Positions 6,985 through 14,261 of a DNA stretch of 22,669 nucleotides are shown here, one piece after another. The stretch is from positions 1 through 22,669 of the forward strand of contig JAUNPT010000016.1 in the NCBI GenBank assembly GCA_030536565.1. The letters run 5' to 3'. This DNA comes from Eubacteriales bacterium (GTDB lineage Bacteria; Bacillota; Clostridia; Lachnospirales; Lachnospiraceae). Within the stretch, counting starts at the first letter, position 1; each line of letters starts with the position of its first letter. Below the pieces are notes generated by a model. It was given only the letters and a program-made list of their open reading frames with translations. It did no database searches and was not told the DNA's origin. The translations under genes and the position numbers were made by a program.

Positions 6985-8520
6985 CTACCTTCCGCGTCCA
7001 AACACACTGGCAAGATGTCTCATATTACACACATGCTCCTGCGTAAGCTGACCCTTAAGCATTCTCCACTTCCAGTTTATTCCCAGACTTGATGGAAGAT
7101 TCATTCTTGCACTGTTATCAAGCTTTAGAATATCCTGTACCGCAAATACTGCAAGGTCTGCCACACTGGCATAGGCTGCCCTGAAGGTATTATCTACCAT
7201 TCTGGCCCTGTCATTAGTATCTAAATAATCAATAGCATAAGCCAGCTCCTCATCTGTTCTGTCTGAATAATATCCCATCAGCGTTTCATTATCATGTGTT
7301 CCTCCATATACCACACAGTTCTTTGTGTAACAATGTGGAAGATGAGGGTTATCCCTTTCACCTCCAAAGGCAAATTCAAGGACCTTCATTCCCGGATATC
7401 CATTGTTATTAAGGATTTCTTTTACCTCTGGAACTTCAACACCTAAATCCTCGGCAATAAGCTTTTTATCACCTATTGCATCACCTATTACATCAAGCAG
7501 CTTCTGACCTGGACCCTTCTGATACTGCCCCTGTCTTGCATCCGGCATATCAGCAGGAATTTCATAGAACTTTACAATCCCTATGAAATGGTCGATTCTG
7601 ATTACATCATAGAGTTTGGCAGATGCGCTCATTCTGCGTCTCCACCATGTAAACCCATTCTGCTCCATCTTATCCCAGTCATAAAGCGGATTGCCCCACT
7701 TCTGTCCAAGCTGCGAGAATGCGTCTGGCGGAACACCCGCCACTTTAACTGGTTTAAGGTCACAGTCAAGCTGAAATTCCTCTGTATTGGCCCATACATC
7801 TGAGCTGTCAATTCCCATATAAATAGGAATATCCCCTATAATTTCAACTCCATTTTCATTGGCATATCCCTTCAGCTTATTCCACTGCTTTGTAAATTCA
7901 AACTGAACAAACTTCCAGAAACCAATCTCATTCTTCAATATAACAGAATACTGGACAATAGCCTCATGTCTTCTGAACTTAATTGACCTTCCCCATTCCG
8001 TCCAGCATTTTCCACCATAATAATCCTTTACAGCCATAAACAGGGCATAGTCTTCCAGCCAATATTTGTTTTCCGTCAAAAATGCTTCATAGGACTGCAC
8101 CATATCAATGGCATTTTCTTCTGCCCTTGTTCCCTGCTCACACAGCAGCTTAAATCTTTCATAAGCATGGTGCAAAACCTTGAATCTGCTGCTGTACATT
8201 TTCTCATAATCCACATTTGAGGCGTCTTCTCCCCAATCATAAGATAACACGTCTTCTCTATCCAGCAGGCCTTCTTCTATAAGAATATCCATGTCTATAA
8301 AATACGGATTTCCGGCAAATGCGGAAAATGACTGATATGGACTGTCTCCATACGTAGTTGGCCCCAATGGAAGCACCTGCCAGTACTTATGTCCGCATTC
8401 CTTAACAAAATCCACAAATTTATATGCCTCTTTACCAAATGTACCTATTCCGTATGGCGATGGTAAGCTGCTTACTGCCATAAGGATTCCTGCACTTCTG
8501 GTAAACTCATTCCTACTCAT
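6985..8520 (-). CDS. malQ: 4-alpha-glucanotransferase (amylomaltase, GH77)
   Basis: The protein has 511 residues, the normal length for bacterial amylomaltase. It disproportionates maltooligosaccharides, transferring 4-alpha-glucan segments and releasing glucose, in maltodextrin/glycogen metabolism. GH77 landmarks are visible: the N-terminal GILMAVSSLPSPYGIGTFG, the nucleophile region DVIRIDHFIG, the acid/base region LIAEDLGVEVPEV, and GTHDNETLMGYY near the C-terminus. The ATG lies inside the end of the cheW-like gene (ATGAGTAG, 8 nt overlap), with AGAGG nine bases upstream, so translation is coupled to it. It is the last gene of prfB-cheW-malQ and is followed by a strong terminator. Confidence in the enzyme is high. 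The pairing with a chemotaxis-type protein is unusual. Confidence 0.95.
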   Translation of the reverse strand: MSRNEFTRSAGILMAVSSLPSPYGIGTFGKEAYKFVDFVKECGHKYWQVLPLGPTTYGDSPYQSFSAFAGNPYFIDMDILIEEGLLDREDVLSYDWGEDASNVDYEKMYSSRFKVLHHAYERFKLLCEQGTRAEENAIDMVQSYEAFLTENKYWLEDYALFMAVKDYYGGKCWTEWGRSIKFRRHEAIVQYSVILKNEIGFWKFVQFEFTKQWNKLKGYANENGVEIIGDIPIYMGIDSSDVWANTEEFQLDCDLKPVKVAGVPPDAFSQLGQKWGNPLYDWDKMEQNGFTWWRRRMSASAKLYDVIRIDHFIGIVKFYEIPADMPDARQGQYQKGPGQKLLDVIGDAIGDKKLIAEDLGVEVPEVKEILNNNGYPGMKVLEFAFGGERDNPHLPHCYTKNCVVYGGTHDNETLMGYYSDRTDEELAYAIDYLDTNDRARMVDNTFRAAYASVADLAVFAVQDILKLDNSARMNLPSSLGINWKWRMLKGQLTQEHVCNMRHLASVFGRGR

Positions 8521-8983
8521 TTTTCATATCCTCTGCAAACCTTCTAATATCGGCTGCTTCATCTGCAGATACCAGTTTATCAACATCTAAAAGAAGGATT
8601 AAACTTCCATTATTGCTTGCAACCTTGTCAAGATACTGCGTAGATTCATTCATGACAATTCCTGGCACGTCAGCGAGCTTATCTGCCCCAAAGTCTGTAA
8701 TTTCCATAACCTCATCGACCTCCAAAGCAATTGATACGTCCGGAAGTGCGATAATAATTGTGTTTTCACATTCATTTTGTGCATCAAGCATCGAAAACTT
8801 CTTCTTCAAGCTAAATACAGGAATAACATCTCCGCGCAAATTAACAATGCCGCTGATAAATGGCATTGAATTGGGAACAGAAACAACATCTATCTGTTTT
8901 TCAATTGACTGAACCTTTTCAATATCAACCCCAAACAACTGGTTTTCAACCTTAAATACTACCGCTCTCATAAAATCTGCCAT
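8513..8983 (-). CDS. cheW: CheW-like domain protein
   Basis: The protein has 156 residues from the ATG at 8983. A longer frame from a TTG at 8998 exists, but the AGGAGG motif (8987-8992) lies inside that extension, so the ATG is preferred despite a short 3 nt spacer. It is a single CheW/SH3-like domain: FKVENQLFGVDIEKVQSIE at the start, then PFISGIVNLRGDVIPVFSLKKKF, the CheW hallmark (NLRG). This family couples chemoreceptors to the CheA kinase at the membrane. No other chemotaxis or flagellar gene is present. It is squeezed between prfB (36 nt) and malQ (8 nt overlap). It may be the organism's scaffold CheW, a CheV-like remnant, or a stand-alone adaptor. The domain call is firm, the cellular role open. 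Confidence 0.87.
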   Translation of the reverse strand: MADFMRAVVFKVENQLFGVDIEKVQSIEKQIDVVSVPNSMPFISGIVNLRGDVIPVFSLKKKFSMLDAQNECENTIIIALPDVSIALEVDEVMEITDFGADKLADVPGIVMNESTQYLDKVASNNGSLILLLDVDKLVSADEAADIRRFAEDMKNE

Positions 8984-9019
8984 ACTCCTCCTATCCAAAA
9001 GTACCCTGTACTTTTATGC

Positions 9020-10138
9020 CTATTCTTCTTTTTTACCTGTACTTATCCATGTAAGATATGCAATTATAAATGGGTCTATATTGCCATCCAACACACTCTG
9101 GGCATTACCAATATCTTTATTGGTTCTGTGATCTTTAACCATTGTATATGGCTGAAGAACATAACTGCGAATCTGATTACCAAAATTAATATCTTTTACA
9201 TCACCCCTTATATCTGACGATTTCTGAGCATTTTCCTCCTGTTTCATAAGATAAAGCTTTGCCTTTAACATCTGCATTGCCTTTTCCTTATTCTGATGCT
9301 GTGAACGCTCATTTTGACACTGAACAACAACGCCTGTTGGAATATGGGTTATTCTTATTGCTGATGATGTCTTATTTATATGCTGTCCACCTGCACCGCT
9401 TGCACGATAAGTATCTATCCTTAACTCGTCATCATTAATCTCAATATCAATATCTGTCTCAATATCCGGCATTACATCGCAGGACACAAAGGAAGTCTGC
9501 CTTTTTCCTGCCGCATTAAATGGAGATATACGCACCAGACGGTGCACACCATGCTCTGATTTAAGGTGCCCATAGGCATTGTCCCCTGATATTTCTATAG
9601 TTACAGACTTAACGCCTGCTTCTTCACCCTCCAGATAATCAATAACCTCTGTTGAATAGCCATTAGCAGCTGCCCATCTTGTGTACATTCTCATTAGCAT
9701 CTGGCACCAGTCACAGCTCTCAGTTCCACCTGCCCCGGCATGCAGCGATAAAATCGCATTATTATTGTCATAAGGTCCTGATAAAAGCGTATTAATTCTA
9801 AGACTTTCAAGCTTCTCTTCAAATGAACTAATTTCTGCTTCAACCTCTGGAATCAGCGATGCATCATTTTCTTCATCTGCCATTTCTATTAGAGTTTTGG
9901 CGTCCTCCAGTCTTAAAACCAGTTCATCATAGCTCTCAAAAGAATCCTTAAGAGTTTTTAATTCCTTCATGGCAAGCTGTGATTTATCCGGGTTATCCCA
10001 GAATCCAGGTGCTTCCATATCCGCTTCAAGTTCTTCTATTCTTTTTTGTTTGTTTTCAAGATCCAAAGACTTCTTAATCTCTGACAATGGCTGTTCATAG
10101 CCTGTAATCTTGTATCTGTACTGGTCTAATTCTACCAC
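9020..10138 (-). CDS. prfB: Peptide chain release factor 2
   Basis: The protein has 372 residues. RF2 recognises UGA/UAA stop codons and triggers peptide release. The stop-codon tripeptide SPF is at 205-207 (RISPFNAAGKRQ), which separates RF2 from RF1. The catalytic GGQ is at 250-252 (GAGGQHINKTSSAIR). The N-terminal coiled-coil begins SLDLENKQKRIEELEADMEAPGFWDNP. The usual programmed +1 frameshift site (CTTTGA near codon 25) is absent: codons 24-28 read S-L-D-L-E in one frame. The start is GTG at 10138, with AGAGGAT about six bases upstream; no ATG competes. The gene leads prfB-cheW-malQ and has its own promoter after secA. Confidence 0.95.
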   Translation of the reverse strand: MVELDQYRYKITGYEQPLSEIKKSLDLENKQKRIEELEADMEAPGFWDNPDKSQLAMKELKTLKDSFESYDELVLRLEDAKTLIEMADEENDASLIPEVEAEISSFEEKLESLRINTLLSGPYDNNNAILSLHAGAGGTESCDWCQMLMRMYTRWAAANGYSTEVIDYLEGEEAGVKSVTIEISGDNAYGHLKSEHGVHRLVRISPFNAAGKRQTSFVSCDVMPDIETDIDIEINDDELRIDTYRASGAGGQHINKTSSAIRITHIPTGVVVQCQNERSQHQNKEKAMQMLKAKLYLMKQEENAQKSSDIRGDVKDINFGNQIRSYVLQPYTMVKDHRTNKDIGNAQSVLDGNIDPFIIAYLTWISTGKKEE

Positions 10139-10153
10139 TTTTACATCCTCTTA

Positions 10154-10183
10154 TATATATAATTTTTTTGTGATTTGTTTCAA
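10154..10183 (-). promoter_or_regulatory. Candidate promoter of prfB
   Basis: Minus strand: TTGAAA (10178-10183), an 18 bp A/T-rich spacer, then TATATA (10154-10159), about 15 nt before the GTG start. The leader would be very short, so the -10 register is uncertain. Confidence 0.4.
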
Positions 10184-10216
10184 ATTTACATGTTTTCTAC
10201 AGTCTGAACCACAAAC

Positions 10217-10245
10217 AGTCTGGCAGACAAAAAATCTGCCAGACT
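10217..10245 (-). terminator. Hairpin downstream of secA, probable terminator
   Basis: A perfect 11 bp stem (arms 10217-10227 and 10235-10245) with a T-rich 7 nt loop lies 16 nt after the secA stop. The trailing sequence on the minus strand (GTTTGTGG) is only weakly U-rich, so termination may be partial and let some transcription into prfB. Confidence 0.6.
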
Positions 10246-10261
10246 AGATTCAAATTCTTCG

Positions 10262-12829
10262 CTACGCCTGTCTGCCGCAGCAATTTTTATATTTCTTTCC
10301 GCTTCCACAAGGACATGGGTCATTTGGATATACCTTTTTATCAGTTCTCCTTACAGGGCCTTTTACCGATGGACCATCGTCCTTATTTGTTCCTGTAACC
10401 TTTGCGACCTGCTCTCTTTCAACCTTCTGCTCAACCTTAATATGCATTAAGAGCCGGACTGTATCCTCAGTGATTCCGCTTGTCATCTCATCAAACATAT
10501 CATAACCCATCATCTTATACTGAACAACCGGGTCTCTCTGTCCATATGCCTGAAGGCCGATACCCTGCTTTAGCTGGTCCATATCATCAATATGATCCAT
10601 CCATTTACGGTCAATAACCTTAAGAAGAATTACACGTTCGATTTCTCTCATCTGCTCTGGTTCTGTAAACTGTGCTTCTCTGTCTTCGTAAAGTTTGACA
10701 GCCTTCTCCTTTAATATATGCACAAGCTCATTCTTTGTTCTGACAGCCTCATCATATTCAACCTTCTCCACTGGAATAGTCGGCAAAAGAAGCTCATTGA
10801 TTTCATCATAATTCCATTCCTTTGCGTCCTTGTCCTCACCAACACATCTGTTGACAACACCCTCAACAAAGTCTGTAACCATCTTCATAATAGATGAACG
10901 CATGCTTTCACCATCAAGAACTCTCTTACGCTCTGCATACATGATTTCTCTCTGTTCATTCATAACCTGGTCATACTGAAGCAGATGGCTTCTTACACCA
11001 TAATTGTTAGTCTCTATCTTTTTCTGTGCTGTCTCAATTGCACGGCTCAACGCTTTATGCTCAATCTGTTCATCATCATCAATCTTTAATGCATTAAACA
11101 GTGAAATCATTCTCTCCTGTCCGAAAAGTCTCATTAAATCATCTTCAAGAGAAATATAAAATCTTGATTCACCTGGGTCTCCCTGACGTCCAGCTCGTCC
11201 ACGAAGTTGGTTATCAATACGTCTTGACTCATGACGTTCTGTACCAATAATCTTAAGTCCGCCTGCCGCTCTTGATTCCTCATCAAGCTTAATATCAGTA
11301 CCACGTCCTGCCATATTAGTTGCAATTGTAACTGCTCCATGCTTACCGGCCTCAGCAACAATTTCAGCCTCCTGTTCATGGAACTTGGCATTAAGTACAT
11401 TATGCTGAATACCAGCCTTGTTAAGCATATTGCTTAACATCTCCGATGTCTCGATTGTAATTGTACCAACAAGAACTGGTTGTCCTTTCTTGTGGGATTC
11501 TACTACTGAATTAACGACAGCTCTAAATTTGGCAGCCTTAGTCTTATATACTGCATCTTCATAGTCAATTCTTGCCACAGGCTTATTTGTAGGTACTTCA
11601 ACAACGTCCATGTTGTAGATTTCACGAAATTCTTTTTCCTCTGTCAGTGCTGTACCTGTCATACCTGCCTTCTTTTCAAACTTATTAAAGAAATTCTGGA
11701 ATGTGATAGTTGCAAGAGTCTTGCTCTCCCTCTTAACCTTTACATGCTCCTTAGCTTCAATTGCCTGATGAAGACCATCTGAATAACGTCGTCCCGGCAT
11801 AATACGTCCTGTAAATTCATCTACAATAAGTACCTCGTCGTCCTTCACCACGTAATCCTTATCCCTGAACATAAGGTTATGTGCACGCAGCGCCAGTGTT
11901 ACATTGTGCTGGATTTCAAGATTCTCCGGGTCAGCATAATTTTCAATATGGAAGAATTTCTCTACTTTATGAATGCCCTGCTCTGTAAGGTTAACGACCT
12001 TGTCTTTTTCATTAACAATGAAATCGCCTTCCTCCTCTACATCTTCCTGCATAATTACCTGCATCTTTGTAAGCTCACCCTTATATTCGCCTCTCTCTAA
12101 CTGGCGTGCAAGGATATCACATAATTCATACAGCTTTGTAGACTTTCCGCTCTGCCCCGAAATAATAAGTGGTGTTCTCGCTTCATCAATAAGCACTGAA
12201 TCCACCTCATCAATAATACAATAATTAAGATTCCTAAGTACAAGCTGTTCTTTATAAATTGCCATATTATCACGAAGATAATCAAAGCCCAATTCATTAT
12301 TAGTTACATAAGTAATATCACATGCATAGGCTGCCCTTCTTTCATCATCCTTTAAATCATGAAGTACAATGCCAACAGTCAAACCTAAAAATTCATGAAT
12401 CTGTCCCATCCACTCTGCATCTCGCTTGGCCAGATAATCATTGACAGTAACAACTAAAACACCATCTTCAGTCAATGCATTAAGATATGCTGGCAGCGTA
12501 CATACCAGAGTCTTACCTTCACCTGTACGCATCTCTGCAATACGTCCCTGGTGCAGAATAATACCACCAATAATCTGTACCCTGTAATGCTCCATTCCAA
12601 GAACACGCTTGCCGGCTTCTCTTACAACGGCATAAGCTTCCGGCAGAATATCATCTAATGTTTCGCCCTTTGCTAATCTATCCTTAAATTCTTTTGTCTT
12701 TCCCTTTAATTCATCATCAGTCAATTTTCCCATTGCACCACGGTAGCTTTCTACCTTATCTGCAATCGGAATAATTCTTTTTAATTCATGCTGGCTGTGT
12801 GTACCAAATAACTTCTGAGCTAAACCCAT
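10262..12829 (-). CDS. secA: Preprotein translocase ATPase SecA
   Basis: The protein has 855 residues from the ATG at 12829. A GTG one codon earlier is also open, but AAGGAG is seven bases before the ATG and only four before the GTG. SecA drives Sec-dependent secretion through SecYEG by ATP hydrolysis. Visible are Walker A MRTGEGKTLV (about 101-110), the DEAD-like IIDEVDS motif (about 206-212), the preprotein crosslinking region, the helicase motif MAGRGTDIKLDEE, RGRAGRQGDPGESRFY, and a C-terminal zinc motif DPCPCGSGKKYKNCCG (CxC-x8-CC), which binds Zn and partners such as SecB or ribosomes. It is full length, without insertions. It follows hpf and precedes prfB, a widespread Firmicutes order. 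Confidence 0.98.
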   Translation of the reverse strand: MGLAQKLFGTHSQHELKRIIPIADKVESYRGAMGKLTDDELKGKTKEFKDRLAKGETLDDILPEAYAVVREAGKRVLGMEHYRVQIIGGIILHQGRIAEMRTGEGKTLVCTLPAYLNALTEDGVLVVTVNDYLAKRDAEWMGQIHEFLGLTVGIVLHDLKDDERRAAYACDITYVTNNELGFDYLRDNMAIYKEQLVLRNLNYCIIDEVDSVLIDEARTPLIISGQSGKSTKLYELCDILARQLERGEYKGELTKMQVIMQEDVEEEGDFIVNEKDKVVNLTEQGIHKVEKFFHIENYADPENLEIQHNVTLALRAHNLMFRDKDYVVKDDEVLIVDEFTGRIMPGRRYSDGLHQAIEAKEHVKVKRESKTLATITFQNFFNKFEKKAGMTGTALTEEKEFREIYNMDVVEVPTNKPVARIDYEDAVYKTKAAKFRAVVNSVVESHKKGQPVLVGTITIETSEMLSNMLNKAGIQHNVLNAKFHEQEAEIVAEAGKHGAVTIATNMAGRGTDIKLDEESRAAGGLKIIGTERHESRRIDNQLRGRAGRQGDPGESRFYISLEDDLMRLFGQERMISLFNALKIDDDEQIEHKALSRAIETAQKKIETNNYGVRSHLLQYDQVMNEQREIMYAERKRVLDGESMRSSIMKMVTDFVEGVVNRCVGEDKDAKEWNYDEINELLLPTIPVEKVEYDEAVRTKNELVHILKEKAVKLYEDREAQFTEPEQMREIERVILLKVIDRKWMDHIDDMDQLKQGIGLQAYGQRDPVVQYKMMGYDMFDEMTSGITEDTVRLLMHIKVEQKVEREQVAKVTGTNKDDGPSVKGPVRRTDKKVYPNDPCPCGSGKKYKNCCGRQA

Positions 12830-12862
12830 CACTTATCTCCTTAATCACTAAATTATTGTGTA

Positions 12863-12891
12863 ATTGTACCACTATTTATTCATTTAAGCAA
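12863..12891 (-). promoter_or_regulatory. Sigma-A promoter of secA
   Basis: Minus strand: TTGCTT (12886-12891), 17 bp spacer, TACAAT (12863-12868). It lies directly after the hpf terminator and about 35 nt before the secA start. Confidence 0.7.
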
Positions 12892-12904
12892 CTAATTGAT
12901 TCAG

Positions 12905-12960
12905 CTAAAAAAGAAACACAGTCATGAAGCACGTACGCTTACTTCATGACTGTGTTTCTT
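12905..12960 (-). terminator. Strong intrinsic terminator of hpf
   Basis: A perfect 19 bp stem (arms 12911-12929 and 12942-12960) with a 12 nt loop is followed on the minus strand by a run of T (TTTTTTAGC, partly within the stem end). It starts 14 nt after the hpf stop. Confidence 0.92.
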
Positions 12961-12974
12961 AAAAATATAGGGGA

Positions 12975-13505
12975 TTAGTCTAATTCTGGCTCAATTAAAC
13001 CATACGTGTTACCTTTTCTTTTATATACTACATTAACCTCACCAGTCTCTGCATTAAAGAATACATAAAAGTTATGACCAAGCAGCTCCATCTGTACACA
13101 TGCTTCTTCTGGATCCATCGGCTTAATGCCAAATCTCTTGGTTCTTATGATTTTAACCTCATCTTCGTCCTCGTAATCCTTTTCAATAAATTCCTGAGCA
13201 AATGCCGCTGCATTCTGCTGCTTGTCCACAATCTTATTCTTATATTTCTTTAACTGGCGTTCAATAATCTCTTCAACAAGATCGATTGATACATACATGT
13301 CACTGCTGACCTGTTCACTTCTGATAATGTTTCCTTTAACCGGAATTGTAACCTCGATCTTCTGCCTTTCTTTCTCTACACTAAGTGTTACGTTCACTTC
13401 TGTTTCGGGAGCAAAAAATCTATCAAGTTTTCCAAGTTTTTCCTCAACTGCTGCCTTTAATCCTTCTGTCACATCAATATTTCTTCCTGTAATAATAAAA
13501 CGCAT
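12975..13505 (-). CDS. hpf: Ribosome hibernation promoting factor, long form
   Basis: The protein has 176 residues from the ATG at 13505. A TTG three codons earlier abuts the AAGGAG motif and is rejected, while the ATG has a nine-base spacing. Long HPF binds the 30S decoding region and dimerises ribosomes into inactive 100S particles in slow growth. The N-terminal S30AE domain (about 1-100) starts MRFIITGRNIDVTEGLKAAV and includes the basic RQLKKYKNK. An acidic linker (EKDYEDEDEV) is followed by the C-terminal dimerisation domain IIRTKRFGIKPMDPEEACVQMELLGHNFYVFFN, which marks the long form. It is monocistronic, with a long upstream region carrying DnaA boxes and candidate promoters and a strong terminator before secA. 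Confidence 0.95.
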   Translation of the reverse strand: MRFIITGRNIDVTEGLKAAVEEKLGKLDRFFAPETEVNVTLSVEKERQKIEVTIPVKGNIIRSEQVSSDMYVSIDLVEEIIERQLKKYKNKIVDKQQNAAAFAQEFIEKDYEDEDEVKIIRTKRFGIKPMDPEEACVQMELLGHNFYVFFNAETGEVNVVYKRKGNTYGLIEPELD

Positions 13506-13560
13506 GATGTCCAACTCCTTTATTGTGTATTATCATCGTGGCATTCATATGAAGCCTTCC

Positions 13561-13605
13561 ATAACCAGATAAGAAATAATAATCTGGTTATTATTTAACC
13601 TCCTT
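13561..13605 (-). promoter_or_regulatory. hpf leader hairpin and detached Shine-Dalgarno-like motif
   Basis: On the minus strand AAGGAGG (13599-13605) is followed by a 10 bp perfect hairpin (arms 13561-13570 and 13582-13591), roughly 55-85 nt ahead of the hpf start. No open frame follows the motif. It could bind 30S subunits and stabilise the mRNA (STAB-SD-like), or be a control element for hpf. Confidence 0.35.
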
Positions 13606-13786
13606 AAGATTATTTTACATATGTAAGTTACACGATATGCAAACAACTTCTTCCACAAGTCTTCAATAAATGAATTTGTTGTTTACTGATGAATTTATTA
13701 TACCACAATTGCAATATTTAACAAGATATATTCTCACAATTTATACTTTTTTCACCAATTTAATATGCAACACCAGTAAAACTGGC

Positions 13787-13814
13787 ACTATGTAAGGTGC
13801 AACATTTTTGTCAA
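13787..13814 (-). promoter_or_regulatory. Candidate hpf promoter (proximal)
   Basis: Minus strand: exact TTGACA (13809-13814), 16 bp spacer, CATAGT (13787-13792). The -10 matches consensus at four of six positions, so it is moderate at best. Confidence 0.35.
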
Positions 13815-13849
13815 GTATATTACCCTCATTTTTAATTAAATTTTACAAA

Positions 13850-14151
13850 TTTGGATAAAACGACAAATGTATTTTTTTATTAATTTTAAGTAAATCACGA
13901 TTAAATCCACACTGGATTTTTTGTGGATAATGTGGATAACTTGGTGTATAAGTCAAAAATGTGATAACTCTGGGTTTTATAAATGTGGATAACTTTCTAA
14001 TAATTTTGTCAATTTCTGTCAAGTACTTTTTTGTAGTTTTAAGTCGAATTTTGCATTTTAGTCATGATGCACAAGAGCCTGATTGTCAACAATTTTTTTG
14101 AGATTTTTTCTATTTATTTCATCACATTTCCAATAGTAAATTTTGTCCACA
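13850..14151. promoter_or_regulatory. DnaA-box cluster
   Basis: Three exact copies of the DnaA box (TTATCCACA, seen here as TGTGGATAA) occur at 13922-13930, 13931-13939 (directly abutting) and 13984-13992, all in the same orientation. One-mismatch copies lie at 13850-13858 (TTTGGATAA) and, inverted, at 14143-14151 (TTGTCCACA). A seven-of-nine copy at 13903-13911 is inverted and faces the tandem pair. A/T-rich runs flank the cluster. No dnaA or dnaN gene is in the window, so this is more likely a secondary DnaA-binding locus or regulatory site than the origin. Confidence 0.6.
13994..14022 (-). promoter_or_regulatory. Candidate hpf promoter (distal), next to a DnaA box
   Basis: Minus strand: exact TTGACA (14017-14022), 17 bp spacer, TAGAAA (13994-13999). 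Its start point would fall within or beside the exact DnaA box at 13984-13992, so DnaA binding would be expected to interfere with it if the promoter is real. Confidence 0.33.
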
Positions 14152-14164
14152 AGTCGCATAGTTC

Positions 14165-14193
14165 TTGAGTTTCTCCAAGTTTCGCAGTATGAT
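14165..14193 (+). promoter_or_regulatory. Sigma-A promoter of the SDR gene
   Basis: TTGAGT (14165-14170), 17 bp spacer, TATGAT (14188-14193). The leader would be about 60 nt. A second TATAAT at 14235-14240 lacks a good -35 box. Confidence 0.65.
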
Positions 14194-14261
14194 ATATTTT
14201 ATATATATACATATATAATTACTTTTAGCTTACGTATAATATCAGTAATCGGAGGTTGAAT

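Larger units (their letters stand above)
13515..14255. other. AT-rich intergenic region between divergent hpf and SDR genes
   Basis: About 740 bp without a credible gene on either strand. It holds a hairpin and an AAGGAGG motif in the presumed hpf leader (13561-13605), two candidate hpf promoters, a cluster of DnaA-box-like 9-mers (13850-14151), an exact interrupted palindrome AAATCCA-CAC-TGGATTT (13903-13919), four copies of TGTCAA in one orientation (13809, 14007, 14017, 14085), and the SDR promoter within an alternating TA stretch (14188-14218). Such a long spacer is unusual in an otherwise compact window. Confidence 0.8.

Noticed and set aside
8984..8998. TTG start extending the CheW-like protein by five residues
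   Set aside because: The AGGAGG motif lies inside the extension, so the downstream ATG is preferred.
13515..14255. The chromosomal replication origin
   Set aside because: DnaA boxes and A/T-rich runs are present, but dnaA, dnaN, recF, gyrB and rpmH are absent and gene orientation does not switch cleanly here. Kept as a DnaA-box cluster only.
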